Assembly (NCBI GenBank): GCA_913020705.1
Contig: CAJWBY010000033.1
Span: 1-32,250, forward strand
DNA: 32,250 nucleotides
Direction of reading: 5' to 3'
DNA from: an uncultured Colwellia sp.
GTDB taxonomy: Bacteria > Pseudomonadota > Gammaproteobacteria > Enterobacterales > Alteromonadaceae
The first letter of the stretch is position 1. Every line of letters starts with the position of its first letter. This document shows positions 8,985 through 16,920 of this stretch, piece after piece. The translations under genes and the position numbers were made by a program. A model generated the notes under the pieces. The model saw only the letters and a list, made by a program, of their open reading frames with translations, had not been told where the DNA came from and made no database searches.

Positions 8985-9260
8985 ATGTACTACGATAATC
9001 TACTAAACTTTTGTTTTGACGCATTATTACATCTGTACTTCACTGTGCAGTCAAATGAGGGCTACACTTCTGCTACTGCTAGAAATGCAATACTGGTTAA
9101 GTTTTTAAAACCTAAGTTGAAGTTACGCGCATATAACGACCAAAAAAAGAATATTCAGCTTATGCTTCGGGTGGGGCGTCAAAAAGATAAAAAATTAGAG
9201 CTAGAATTACTTGAGATAAAAAAACGGGCGTTTGCTGTTTATAAAGCACCCGACTCATAA
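8985..9260 (+). CDS. Hypothetical protein
   Basis: A 91-residue protein with a hydrophobic/aromatic N-terminal third and a highly basic C-terminal half (KFLKPKLKLR, KKLELELLEIKKR), possibly helical. There is no recognisable motif and no clear Shine-Dalgarno before ATG 8985. It lies between the integrase and the copA fragment, in DNA that looks like mobile-element debris. Confidence 0.4.
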   Translation: MYYDNLLNFCFDALLHLYFTVQSNEGYTSATARNAILVKFLKPKLKLRAYNDQKKNIQLMLRVGRQKDKKLELELLEIKKRAFAVYKAPDS

Positions 9261-9414
9261 GTTCCTGATTATCATCAACTGCCATTCGCAGTCATCCCAT
9301 GAATATTTTATATTATAACAATCCATTAGTAATCTCTTCATGTCAAAAATGTGAGCCGTGTGGAAGTTATCAATCGTGAAATCGAATATTCAGTCACAGG
9401 TAAAACAGCGTTTT

Positions 9415-9795
9415 TTATGTAATGTTCGAGATGAATTGTTCATAGGTTACAAAGGATAAAGTCTTCACTTGTACGTGCTCAGTGGCTAAATTTATCGATG
9501 CACTGACCATACCGGTTACTTTTAATAATGCTTGTTCGACCCGCTTCACACAAGAGGAGCAACTCATCTTTCCAATACCAAATTGCTTTACCTTTACTGG
9601 CACTTGATAACTTGCCTCAAGAACAGCGGTCATTAATTCACTATGACTGGCAGTACCTTGAATCGTTGCCGTATCTGTAGCTAGATTGACTTTAACATCT
9701 GTCACGCCAATCAGTTTGTGTAACGCCTTTTCAACACGACCGACACATGAAGTACAGTTCAACCCGTCAATTTTGAATTGTGTCGTTGTATTCAT
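9415..9795 (-). CDS. Truncated CopA: two heavy-metal-binding domains only
   Basis: A 126-residue product made of two HMA domains with metal-binding motifs GLNCTSC (about residues 11-17) and KMSCSSC (about residue 76 on). This matches the N-terminus of copper-exporting P1B-type ATPases, which normally continue for several hundred residues with membrane helices, a CPC motif and the DKTGT phosphorylation site. None of these follow; the frame stops after EQFISNIT and downstream DNA is unrelated. A CueR-type promoter is intact upstream. It is therefore most likely a 3'-truncated copA still under copper control; a stand-alone two-domain copper chaperone is possible but less likely. Confidence 0.75.
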   Translation of the reverse strand: MNTTTQFKIDGLNCTSCVGRVEKALHKLIGVTDVKVNLATDTATIQGTASHSELMTAVLEASYQVPVKVKQFGIGKMSCSSCVKRVEQALLKVTGMVSASINLATEHVQVKTLSFVTYEQFISNIT

Positions 9796-9832
9796 AAGCT
9801 TCTCATCTTATTTTAATTGTATAACTAAGCTT

Positions 9833-9863
9833 AGGTTAAGGCTTACCATGGTTGTAAGGTCAA
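9833..9863 (-). promoter_or_regulatory. CueR-type copper-responsive promoter
   Basis: On the minus strand: -35 TTGACC, a 19-base spacer containing the dyad CTTAC-AACCATG-GTAAG, and -10 TAACCT. The long spacer with dyad is the hallmark of MerR/CueR-activated promoters, and the -35 and -10 match those of E. coli PcopA. It is placed to drive the truncated copA at 9415-9795. No cueR gene is seen nearby. Confidence 0.8.
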
Positions 9864-9940
9864 CTGTTTTATATAAAAAGTGTTACAAGTGACAGTTTAT
9901 AATTTAACTGTAATCACTGCATTCTAATGAATATCCTTAT

Positions 9941-9995
9941 AAATAATTAAATAATTAAATAATTAAATAATTAAATAATTAAATAATTAAATAAT
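9941..9995. repeat. 8-bp tandem repeat (AAATAATT)
   Basis: Six perfect copies of AAATAATT plus a near-perfect seventh. It lies in non-coding DNA between the copA promoter and the next gene. It could vary in copy number by slippage; no coding effect is visible. Confidence 0.9.
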
Positions 9996-10179
9996 AAAGT
10001 GTACTTAAATAAAAAAGGAAATAATTCGTGTAGTGTCTTAATGTGTTTTGTAGATGTGTTCGCAGAGTTGCCCGTTTTGGATTTGATGTTTGAATAAGTG
10101 CGTACCAAATGATTTTGGTCAAGCGCAGCCATTCAAGTAATTAAGCTGTTTTTATTATTCAAAAGAAGGATACAAAACA

Positions 10180-10569
10180 ATGGAAAACAATGAGTCGAAA
10201 AATACAATTACTATTCATATTACATTGAGTATTACTATAATCCTTACTCCACATGATGTTGTATATCCAAAAGAGCGAGAATTTATTGAGCAAAAAGTTG
10301 AACAGCAAGAATTGGAAGTTCAACTCAAACGCTCTGCAAGACATGAGGCTATGTTATTAATAGACAAATATAGCATCGACGAGTACGGAAAGAACATGAT
10401 AATACACTTTGCACGACGAGAATCTAAAATCATCAATAATCGAGAGGCCATAGAGCACTGGGTGATGATTCAATTCACAGTAGAAGGTTTACGCGATGAA
10501 GAATTGGATGATAAGTTTAAAAAGGTACTTTCAGTCGTTGATCCCATGGTCGAATTATATGAATTTTAA
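10180..10569 (+). CDS. Hypothetical protein
   Basis: A 129-residue protein with a short hydrophobic stretch near residues 11-25, then charged, probably helical sequence (EREFIEQKVEQQELEVQLKR) and an acidic C-terminus. An AAGGA sequence lies upstream of ATG 10180 with slightly long spacing. No family is recognised. It ends about 50 bases before the left end of the IS66 element. Confidence 0.5.
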   Translation: MENNESKNTITIHITLSITIILTPHDVVYPKEREFIEQKVEQQELEVQLKRSARHEAMLLIDKYSIDEYGKNMIIHFARRESKIINNREAIEHWVMIQFTVEGLRDEELDDKFKKVLSVVDPMVELYEF

Positions 10570-10701
10570 ACTTTAATTGGATTTTTAACTGATTTTCTGT
10601 AATGAATTTTGATATAAATAATGTAAGCGCCTAACCAACCACCTCATTCCTTAGCGATTAACATTCGCCTATGATCACCTTCATAACTCAAGGAGATCAT
10701 C

Positions 10702-11019
10702 ATGCGACGAACACCACAGCAATGGCTTACACTTTTTCAAGTCCAGAGTGAAAGCCATTTATCGGTAAAACAATTTTGCCTTGAACAAGGCATATCAACC
10801 TCTAACTTTTACAAAAATAAAGCAGCTGCAACATCAATAGCTCAAAGAGCGCCATAAGTAATGACATCACCGTTTTCTCAAGTTCACTTGGCGGTGCCTG
10901 AGCTGAAAAAGACCAATTGCCTACGGGATATTAAACTAAATATTGGTAACATTGAGCTGACACTCGATAGCCAAACTGAAGTGAACTGGTTAGTCAATTT
11001 AGTTGGGCAACTCGCATGA
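10702..11019 (+). pseudogene. tnpA: IS66 tnpA with an in-frame stop
   Basis: The first IS66 gene, a small accessory protein needed for transposition in this family. It starts MRRTPQQWLTLFQVQSESHL and has a helix-turn-helix-like segment (SVKQFCLEQGISTSNFYK). Codon 52 is TAA (10855-10857); the same frame then continues to a stop at 11017-11019, whose end overlaps the tnpB start as ATGA, the usual IS66 arrangement. The frame is otherwise intact, so this looks like a single nonsense change. An ATG at 10861, just after the stop, could restart translation of the second half. Confidence 0.75.
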
Positions 11020-11372
11020 AGATGTTTGTTCAACCTTCTGCCGTGTATTTACATCGCGACCCCGTTGATTTTAGAAAGCAAATTGATGGCCTTGCCGCCA
11101 TTGTTGAGTTGACGATGAAACAATCGTTAAGCTCTGGTGCTTTATTTGTTTTTTGCTCAAAGCAACGTAATAAATTGAAACTACTTTACTGGGATAAAAC
11201 GGTTTTTTGTTTGTGGTACAAACGCCTTGAAAAAGATAAATTCAAATGGCCTAAAAAACATGACTTAGCTACGATTAATATTGATGAAGAGCAGTTACAT
11301 TGGCTACTGAGAGGCGTTGATATTAGTGCGATAAAACCCCATGAAAACATTGAGTTCGACTCGGCTTTTTAG
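11016..11372 (+). CDS. tnpB: IS66 accessory protein TnpB
   Basis: A 118-residue protein with the standard IS66 Orf2 signature: an early VDFRKQIDGLAAIV segment, then GALFVFCSKQRNKLKLLYWD and a late WLLRGVD. It is required together with TnpA for IS66 transposition, with an unclear molecular role. The start overlaps the end of the tnpA frame by 4 bases, suggesting translational coupling; tnpC follows 23 bases later. Confidence 0.92.
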   Translation: MKMFVQPSAVYLHRDPVDFRKQIDGLAAIVELTMKQSLSSGALFVFCSKQRNKLKLLYWDKTVFCLWYKRLEKDKFKWPKKHDLATINIDEEQLHWLLRGVDISAIKPHENIEFDSAF

Positions 11373-11395
11373 TCATTATTTGTTATAATTCTGCC

Positions 11396-13018
11396 ATGAA
11401 AAATCATCACTTCACGCTCAGTAATGAACAATTAATCCAGCGTATCTTAACGCTCGAAACTCAGTTGTCTGAGCAGAAAAGTGCGCTTGATGATAAAGAA
11501 AAAGCAATCACGAATAAAGATAATGCTCTATTAAAAAAAGATAAAATCCTCTTAAAAAAAGACGTTCAGATAACTCAGAAATCCGACAAAATAGCTAGCT
11601 TAGAAGAATACATTCGTTACATGACTCAGCAACGGTTTGGGGCTTCTAGTGAAAAGTGGTCGCCCGACCAATTAGGCTTATTCGACGAGGCGGAATTATT
11701 AAGTGATGAAGCTGATGTTGAAGAAAACACAACGCTCGTTCCTGCTCATCAACGTAAAAAGAAGCGCGTATTATTTCCTGACAACCTGCCTGTTACCGAT
11801 ATTATTCATGACTTACCTGAAGATGAAAAGTTTTGTCCGCATGACAATCAAGCGCTAAGACATTTTAGTGATGAATGCTCAAAACAGCTAGATTACATCC
11901 CCGCAAAGGTAACCATATTGAACCACGTGCGCCGTAAATATATGTGCCCGTGTTGCAATGATTATTTTATTACCGCGAAGAAACCTGCACAACCGATTGA
12001 AAAATCAATCGCCAGTCCAGGGCTGCTTGCTCAAATAGCCACGCATAAATATTGTGATGGCTTACCGCTGTATCGCCAAAGCAAGCTTGTTTTTAAACGC
12101 TTAAACGTCGAACTTGATCCAACCAGTATGGCAAACTGGATGATTAAGTGTGGGCAGTTAGTGCAACCACTGATTAATTTAGGGCTGGATGCATTGAGAG
12201 CGCAAGACGTGCTTTTTATGGATGAAACCGTCACTCAGGTGCTTAAAGAAGAAGGCCGTCGTGCGAGCCAACAAAGTCGCATGTGGATAATGACCAATAA
12301 TACTGACCAACGGATGGTCTTATTTCATTATAGCCCGACGAGAGAAACCAGCGTAGCCGAACTTATGTTAGGTGATTTTAAAGGCACATTAATGACGGAT
12401 GGCTATGCCGTTTACGACAGCGTGGCTAAGAGCAACGGCTTAACGCATTTGGGGTGTTGGGCACATGCCAGACGCTATTTTAAAGAGGCGAGTGATGCGC
12501 AACCTAAAGGGACCTCAGGTAAACCAGAGCAGGCGCTCTCTTACATTCAAAAATTATTTCGCATTGAAGCAGAAATAAAGACAGCAACAAGCGATGAAAA
12601 ATACCGCGTTCGGCAACAAGAAAGCATGCCGATATTAGCCGCGTTAAAGAAGTGGCTCGATAAATCGTTAAAACACCCGGTAAAATCAGCCAAGTTAACG
12701 AAAGCGCTCACCTATTTAAGTAACCAGTGGAGCAAATTAAGTCGGTATACGGAGAATGGCGCGTGGCCGATAGATAATAATCATGCTGAAAATTGCATTA
12801 GGCCTTTTGTTATCGGTCGAAAAAACTGGCTGTTCTCTACGAGCGTAGAGGGAGCTAAGGCCAGTGCAAACTTATACAGCTTGGTTGAAAGTGCAAAAGC
12901 GAACAACCTAGAGCCATCAGCCTATTTAAAAACCGTATTCACGTTATTACCCCAAGCAGAAACCGTAGAAGATATTGAGGCATTACTGCCTTGGAACATC
13001 AATAAGGCAGTTCGTTAG
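11396..13018 (+). CDS. tnpC: IS66 transposase TnpC
   Basis: A 540-residue transposase. Residues 15-75 form a coiled coil with lysine-rich repeats ([18 protein letters not shown]). A zinc-binding region follows ([10 protein letters not shown] and nearby Cys/His), then the DDE catalytic core: Asp276 (DETVTQVL), Asp335 (TDGYAVYD) and Glu465 ([11 protein letters not shown]). The length fits full-size IS66 transposases and no frame damage is seen. The stop lies 8 bases from the right end of the element. Confidence 0.95.
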   Translation: MKNHHFTLSNEQLIQRILTLETQLSEQKSALDDKEKAITNKDNALLKKDKILLKKDVQITQKSDKIASLEEYIRYMTQQRFGASSEKWSPDQLGLFDEAELLSDEADVEENTTLVPAHQRKKKRVLFPDNLPVTDIIHDLPEDEKFCPHDNQALRHFSDECSKQLDYIPAKVTILNHVRRKYMCPCCNDYFITAKKPAQPIEKSIASPGLLAQIATHKYCDGLPLYRQSKLVFKRLNVELDPTSMANWMIKCGQLVQPLINLGLDALRAQDVLFMDETVTQVLKEEGRRASQQSRMWIMTNNTDQRMVLFHYSPTRETSVAELMLGDFKGTLMTDGYAVYDSVAKSNGLTHLGCWAHARRYFKEASDAQPKGTSGKPEQALSYIQKLFRIEAEIKTATSDEKYRVRQQESMPILAALKKWLDKSLKHPVKSAKLTKALTYLSNQWSKLSRYTENGAWPIDNNHAENCIRPFVIGRKNWLFSTSVEGAKASANLYSLVESAKANNLEPSAYLKTVFTLLPQAETVEDIEALLPWNINKAVR

Positions 13019-13668
13019 CCGCTTACGCTTACCGCATACTGAACACCTTGATCTGAATGTACTATCAATCCAGCCTTAGGTTTTCGTTGCCACATCGTCA
13101 TAGTGAGTGCATCACAAACAAGTTGAGCTTTCATTCGTGTCCCCATGCTCCAACCAACAACTTTACGCGAGTATAGGTCGATTACTATCGCCAAATATAG
13201 CCAGCCTTCTGAAGTCCATATGTAGGTAATATCTTGTACCCACGCTTGATCAGGTTGTTGAACATCAAAGTTTTGCTCAAGTTCGTTCGCGTAAACTGGC
13301 TTGTTGTGTTCGCTGTTTGTCGTTGCTTTATATTTTTTCTTATAACGTACCCAAACGTTCGCCTCTTTCATTAACAGCGTTGTTTTTCTGCGGCTAACAG
13401 GGAAGCTGAGTGCATTTAAGGATTTTTGAATACGTCTTGCGCCATAAGTATTGTCACTAAACTTTGCAATGTCTTTCACCCATTCCACCATCTCTTGATG
13501 AGTTGTATCAATGGGCTTTTGAGCCTTTCTTTTCTGATAGCTATAATAGTTGTTACTTCTTATACCCAATACGCGACACATCAGTATCACGGGCCAGATC
13601 TTCTTATGTTGGGCAACAAACGAGTATTTTACTTCGTTTCTTTTGCAAAGAAGACCGTCGCTTTTTTT
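13015..13668 (-). pseudogene. IS3-family transposase OrfB, 3'-truncated
   Basis: The catalytic half of an IS3-family transposase. Visible are the HTH_21-type region ([18 protein letters not shown]), the first Asp in WVQDITYIW and the second in [12 protein letters not shown]. The third acidic residue and about the last 90-100 residues are missing: the frame runs into the IS66 terminal repeat, gaining VSVSG before a stop. Expression would come from a -1 shift at the seven-A run (13662-13668) near the end of orfA, giving [20 protein letters not shown] at 13590 is the first internal start. Inactive. Confidence 0.85.
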
Positions 13669-13969
13669 AATATCTCACGCTCCATTTCTAGGCGCTTGAC
13701 TTGAGCTTTAAGTTTGCGAATTTCATCTTGCTCTGGCGTAAGCTTTCCGTTTCCTCTAAAAGCATGACCATCATCATTTTCCGCTTCTTTGATCCATCGT
13801 CCAAGCACTTGAGCACTGACGTCTAAATTTCTAGCGGCTTCTGCTACAGGATAGTTTTGATCCCTAACGAGGGCGATTGCATCTAATTTGAATTCTTTTG
13901 AATAAGTTTTACGGTTTTTCATTTGTCTCTCCAGTTAAGTCAATTATGTCTTAACTGGGGTAGTCGAAT
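13027..13969 (-). mobile_element. IS3-family element, truncated by the IS66 junction
   Basis: The left (orfA-side) end is near 13969, reading TGATTCGACTACCCCAG on the minus strand, and is followed by a stem-loop (CCAGTTAAG at 13931-13939 pairing with CTTAACTGG at 13950-13958). orfA is intact; orfB is cut at the IS66 boundary after the HSDQGVQYA motif. The missing right part is not found elsewhere in the window. Confidence 0.85.
13629..13922 (-). CDS. IS3-family OrfA (HTH_Tnp_1 protein)
   Basis: A 97-residue DNA-binding protein with the IS3 OrfA signature: [16 protein letters not shown], an HTH ([21 protein letters not shown]) and a C-terminal leucine-zipper-like segment ([26 protein letters not shown]). 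The A7-G slippery run overlaps its last codons and would allow -1 frameshifting into orfB. ATG at 13922 lies just inside the element end. It is intact, but its partner OrfB is truncated, so the element cannot move by itself. Confidence 0.9.
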   Translation of the reverse strand: MKNRKTYSKEFKLDAIALVRDQNYPVAEAARNLDVSAQVLGRWIKEAENDDGHAFRGNGKLTPEQDEIRKLKAQVKRLEMEREILKKATVFFAKETK

Positions 13970-13979
13970 CAATTAGACC

Positions 13980-14264
13980 ATGTCATTGTTAAAACAATAT
14001 GCATGGCTATCCTCAGCAATAATAGGTGCTGTTGTTATTCTTATTCAATTAAAAATCCTTACCTTTGGCTCAAATATTTATATACCTTTAGGTTGTTTTT
14101 ACTTTTAAATTCTTAACTCTTTAATTGCTCAAGATTTTATAGTTGAGACATTGACTAAAGGTAAAACTATTTATGATATTTCTAAAAAAGTATATATATT
14201 ACGCAATCTCTCTATATTTGGTTTAGGGCTTGGTGCAGGGTTACTTACTAATAGCTTTACTTAG
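13980..14264 (+). pseudogene. Cassette 1: membrane protein gene with an in-frame TAA
   Basis: ATG 13980 opens a frame of 42 codons (hydrophobic: WLSSAIIGAVVILIQLKIL) that meets TAA at 14106-14108. The same frame then continues for 51 codons to TAG at 14262-14264, ending with a second hydrophobic helix (LSIFGLGLGAGLLTNSF). The intact product would be a protein of about 94 residues with at least two membrane segments and a charged middle. The start is only 2 bases after the TTAGAC cassette boundary and the end is 8 bases before attC, as expected of a cassette gene. No family is recognised. Confidence 0.55.
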
Positions 14265-14272
14265 ACTTCAAA

Positions 14273-14370
14273 ACCTAACAAGCTAATTAATATGGACAAA
14301 AAACAGTTGGCTGTTTTCGTTCCTCAATATTTTAGCCAACAATTTTTTGCTCATTAATAGGGCGTTAGGC
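14273..14370 (+). repeat. attC 1
   Basis: Inverse core ACCTAAC, then arms containing AACAGTTGGCTGTTTT and TTTTAGCCAAC, core GTTAGGC at the end. Confidence 0.9.
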
Positions 14371-14452
14371 TTTACGATGGTTTAAGTGAAATTAGCATTG
14401 AATAACACTTAAACCATTTAATATAAATCACTTAGTATTCGGAGAAAAACCA

Positions 14453-15037
14453 GTGATATATGAGAAAGTTCCTTGCACAATTTGTGGGGTATTTACATCG
14501 CCAGAAACCATTAAAGTAACATCTGGTATTTGTAGGAAATGCTTTAGGGAAAGAGATAAAAATCAAATCATAGCGCGGAAAAATCAAAATTATTTGAAAC
14601 TAATATCTTGGTATCAAATTGCGACTGCTATTATGATCCCGTTATTTATCTCTCTAGAAAATGGTATATCTGAATTCAATACCTCTTCTATATTTACTTT
14701 ATGGGTAGGTATAGTAATTATGAATTTATTGGCTGGTTTTTTTCTATTGAAAAATCAGAGTCTAGGTATATATCTTTCAACTATTAACTTAATATTTCAA
14801 TCTTTTTATATTATTACTAATTCAGTTAATTACGAATATCATGGAATTGGAGGTATTTTTATCTTTCTAAATCAGAATTTTGATTTTGGGCTCACAGTGG
14901 AGTTGAATTCTGTAATACGAATTTTTATAACTGAAAATACTTCAATATTTCAGTTTGGTATAAATCCTTTGATCATATTTTTCCTGTTTATTATATATCA
15001 GTCAGTAAAAGAGAATCAAAATACAAAGCTTAGTTAA
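14453..15037 (+). CDS. Cassette 2: zinc-ribbon membrane protein
   Basis: A 194-residue protein. Residues 6-32 carry two CxxC pairs (CTIC and CRKC), a probable zinc ribbon facing the cytoplasm. After a charged linker come about four hydrophobic segments (ATAIMIPLFIS, FTLWVGIVIMNLLAGFFLL, LSTINLIFQSFYII and a last helix near the C-terminus). The start is GTG 14453, with GGAG 8 bases upstream. It is the only gene in its cassette. No family recognised; a sensor or membrane-quality role is a guess. Confidence 0.65.
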   Translation: MIYEKVPCTICGVFTSPETIKVTSGICRKCFRERDKNQIIARKNQNYLKLISWYQIATAIMIPLFISLENGISEFNTSSIFTLWVGIVIMNLLAGFFLLKNQSLGIYLSTINLIFQSFYIITNSVNYEYHGIGGIFIFLNQNFDFGLTVELNSVIRIFITENTSIFQFGINPLIIFFLFIIYQSVKENQNTKLS

Positions 15038-15096
15038 TGCCAAGTATAACGATGTAAATTTATTTACATCAAGGGAATGATTATCGTATTAAAAAA

Positions 15097-15192
15097 GCCT
15101 AACAAATTGCTTAAACGGACACAAATAGCTGGCTGTGCTCGTTCTTCGCTATTATAGCCAGCCATTTTTAGCCGCTTAGCAAAGCGTTAGCC
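15097..15192 (+). repeat. attC 2
   Basis: Inverse core GCCTAAC, arms AGCTGGCTGTGCTCG and TATAGCCAGCCA, AAGCGTTAGCC at the end. It belongs to a second attC sub-type with CCGCTTAGCAAAGCG near the 3' side. Confidence 0.92.
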
Positions 15193-15198
15193 GTATAG

Positions 15199-15235
15199 TT
15201 GTAACCTCAAGCCCATGTGATACTATAGTGACACA
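15199..15235 (+). promoter_or_regulatory. Promoter/operator of the cassette toxin-antitoxin pair
   Basis: -35 TTGTAA (15199-15204), 16-base spacer, -10 TACTAT (15221-15226). An imperfect dyad TGTG...CACA spans the -10 (15216-15235), a likely site for autorepression by the antitoxin. Cassettes of this kind usually carry their own promoter. Confidence 0.5.
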
Positions 15236-15261
15236 TTACTTAATTCTAAATAGGTTTTATC

Positions 15262-15519
15262 ATGAGAGTTGAACTCGTAACAACACTTAAACGTCAAGCG
15301 ACTAAAATTTTGGCTGATCTCCATATTTCCAAAGAACCAGTTTTAATTACTGAACATGGGCAACCATCTGCTTATTTAGTTGATGTCGATGATTATGAGT
15401 TTATGCAACAGCGAATGGCTATTCTTGAAGGCGTAGCACGCGGTGAGCAAGCAATTAAAAATGGTAATACATTTTCAAATCAAGATGCAAAAGTGAAAAT
15501 GAGCAAATGGCTGAAGTAA
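15262..15519 (+). CDS. Cassette 3: Phd/YefM-family antitoxin
   Basis: An 85-residue antitoxin. The N-terminal part (VTTLKRQATKILADL...EPVLITEHGQPSAYLVDVDDYE) is the Phd/YefM fold that dimerises and binds its own operator. The C-terminal tail (about 55-85) should wrap and neutralise the toxin. It overlaps the toxin gene by 13 bases, so translation is coupled. Its own promoter lies just upstream. Such pairs are frequent in chromosomal integron arrays and are thought to stabilise them. Confidence 0.92.
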   Translation: MRVELVTTLKRQATKILADLHISKEPVLITEHGQPSAYLVDVDDYEFMQQRMAILEGVARGEQAIKNGNTFSNQDAKVKMSKWLK

Positions 15520-15806
15520 TATGGACATCACCAGCTCTTGATGATTTAAATGATTTAGCTGAATACATTGCTTTAAGTAATATTCCTGCGGCTAAAAAGT
15601 TGGTTCAAAAAGTATTCGATAAAATATCAAGGTTAGAAAGTCATCCTGAATCTGGTAAAAGGCCACAGGAGTTAGTTAATTTAAATTATCGCGAAGTTAA
15701 TGTTAATCCCTGTCGGATTTTCTATAAAATTGATAGTGAAAAAGTTTATATTTTGCATGTCATGCGACAAGAACGAGATCTACGTAGATTTCTCCTACAG
15801 AGCTAA
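15507..15806 (+). CDS. Cassette 3: RelE/ParE-family toxin
   Basis: A 99-residue toxin with the ParE/RelE fold: WTSPALDDLNDLAEYIAL at the N-terminal helix pair, then HPESGKRPQEL, YREVNVNPCRIFYKID and the C-terminal VYILHVMRQERDLRRFL, which carries conserved arginine positions. It is the partner of the overlapping Phd/YefM antitoxin. Whether it inhibits gyrase (ParE-like) or cleaves mRNA (RelE-like) cannot be decided by eye; the overall pattern is nearer ParE. Confidence 0.92.
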   Translation: MAEVIWTSPALDDLNDLAEYIALSNIPAAKKLVQKVFDKISRLESHPESGKRPQELVNLNYREVNVNPCRIFYKIDSEKVYILHVMRQERDLRRFLLQS

Positions 15807-15810
15807 ATAC

Positions 15811-15895
15811 GGCTAACAAGTCATGCAAGCAGGACAAAACTCGTGCCTCGTTTATTTTAACCAACTATTTTTAGCCTCATAATGAGGCGTTACGT
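15811..15895 (+). repeat. attC 3
   Basis: Inverse core GGCTAAC five bases after the toxin stop, then AAGCAGGAC and ATTTTAACCAAC, core GTTACGT at the end. The inverse core pairs with the cassette's own start (TTAGCC). Confidence 0.9.
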
Positions 15896-15929
15896 TTTTT
15901 TAAATAGTTTTGCAACAAGGAATCAGATT

Positions 15930-16331
15930 ATGAATAAAATAATTAGAGTAGCATTATCTTTTACATTGATTTTAATTGGGTGTAAATCTACATATGAGCC
16001 GTCATATGTGGGGGATATTACTGAAGTTAAAGTTTCAGAATTAAGTAATTATTGGGTTCGAGAGTCAACCAAAATAAAAATGCTGTCTGGGCGCCCGGAT
16101 TGGTTACCAAAAGGTGGTGGTAAAGGTATTTATTCTGTTGTTATCGATTCAAATGGATATGAAGTCACTAAAAAATTAGTTAGTTCTACTCCTGATGGTT
16201 GGATGACTCAAAAGCACCTAGATAAAATGCCTAAGGTACGTTATAAGCCCTCTCAAGCGAATTTAAAAATGGCTCCTGTTAAAGTCCAAATGTCATTTGA
16301 AATTATGCGTAGGCGAGAAATCAAAACATAA
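15930..16331 (+). CDS. Cassette 4: lipoprotein with a TonB-C-like domain
   Basis: About 133 residues from ATG 15930. I prefer this start over an upstream frame start at 15882 because AAGG lies just before it and it begins a clean signal peptide (NKIIRVALSFTLILIGC) whose LIGC is a lipobox. The mature part (GIYSVVIDSNGYEVTKKLV...MTQKHLDKMPKVRYKPSQ...APVKVQMSFEI) resembles the C-terminal domain of TonB-type proteins: beta strands around a 'G..V.K..V.SS...G' pattern and a YKPS motif. It lacks the proline-rich linker and membrane anchor of a true TonB. Probably an envelope protein; function unknown. Confidence 0.7.
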   Translation: MNKIIRVALSFTLILIGCKSTYEPSYVGDITEVKVSELSNYWVRESTKIKMLSGRPDWLPKGGGKGIYSVVIDSNGYEVTKKLVSSTPDGWMTQKHLDKMPKVRYKPSQANLKMAPVKVQMSFEIMRRREIKT

Positions 16332-16425
16332 AAAGTCATTAAAGCAGGACAAAAAACAGTTGGTTTTTTCTCGTGCCTCGCTTATTTTAACCAACAATTA
16401 AAAGCCTCTTAATGGGGCGTTATGT
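16326..16425 (+). repeat. attC 4
   Basis: Degenerate inverse core ACATAAA overlapping the stop of the lipoprotein gene, arms AACAGTTGG and TTTTAACCAAC, core GTTATGT. Confidence 0.85.
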
Positions 16426-16449
16426 TTTAGGGATAGGTTTGCCAAAAAG

Positions 16450-16737
16450 TTGATAGTTTCTATTTCAATAATTTTGTTGTTGCTTTCACTAACAACAGCT
16501 TCGTATTTTTATGGAGTGTCTATTGGCAGTGAATTGAAAGGGGCTAATACAAATGCGAGTGAAGCAAGTAAGCTTGTTTACACACAGCTTTGGCCTGATA
16601 CTCTTCATGAAGTGACCACATCACAAAGAGAAACAGAGATAAATAAAAGCATAATATTGTTGGGTAAGTATCTATCGAATAAACGTCCGTCACCATTCTT
16701 AGATGATACGGTTCAAAGTTGTTGGTTAATAAACTGA
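16450..16737 (+). CDS. Cassette 5: small secreted/anchored protein, 3' end replaced
   Basis: A 95-residue frame starting at TTG 16450, 12 bases after AGGGATAGG; no ATG is available in frame. An N-terminal hydrophobic helix (IVSISIILLLLSLTTASYFYGVSIG) is followed by a polar domain. Its last codons (about 16715-16737) overlap, on the opposite strand, the coding sequence of a ParD fragment, so its natural C-terminus was probably lost in the rearrangement that brought the parD piece in. No family is recognised. Confidence 0.5.
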   Translation: MIVSISIILLLLSLTTASYFYGVSIGSELKGANTNASEASKLVYTQLWPDTLHEVTTSQRETEINKSIILLGKYLSNKRPSPFLDDTVQSCWLIN

Positions 16738-16778
16738 TCAAAGTGATCGCCTAGTGTAACGCTAGTATTTTTAGCCAT
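16713..16778 (-). pseudogene. parD antitoxin fragment, antisense in cassette 5
   Basis: On the minus strand, ATG 16778 opens MAKNTSVTLGDHFDQFINQQ, a clear match to the conserved N-terminus of ParD antitoxins (ribbon-helix-helix), with AAGGA upstream. It stops after 21 codons, where a normal ParD continues with a segment like SGRYGSASEVVR. No ParE gene follows. It is therefore the first quarter of a parD with its ribosome site, orphaned and running against the cassette array. Confidence 0.75.
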
Positions 16779-16826
16779 AGTGTATTCCTTGTTTGTACCA
16801 ATATATATTAGATTATGGTATAAAAA

Positions 16827-16920
16827 ATATAACAAGGTAATCAAACGGACTAAAACAGTTGGCTGTTTCACTTTGTTCACATTATAGTCAACCATCTTTA
16901 CCCGCTTATTGGGAGGAGCT
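16827..16920 (+). repeat. attC 5, core site altered
   Basis: Inverse core ATATAAC and arms AACAGTTGGCTGTTTC and TATAGTCAACCA are normal, but the terminal core reads AGGAGCT where GTTAGCT is expected from the next cassette's inverse core (AGCTAAC). Confidence 0.8.

Larger units (their letters stand above)
10623..13026 (+). mobile_element. IS66-family insertion sequence, complete ends
   Basis: The left end reads GTAAGCGCCTAACCAACC (from 10623); the right end, on the minus strand from 13026, reads GTAAGCGGCTAACGAACT. These imperfect inverted repeats and the tnpA-tnpB-tnpC order define an IS66-type element of about 2.4 kb. The 8 bases outside each end (TAAATAAT left, GCTTACCG right) do not match, so there is no target duplication; the flanks were probably rearranged after insertion. 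Confidence 0.9.

Noticed and set aside
9941..9995. Short tandem repeat as a CRISPR or plasmid-type iteron
   Set aside because: Units are contiguous without spacers, very AT-rich, and no replication gene is near.
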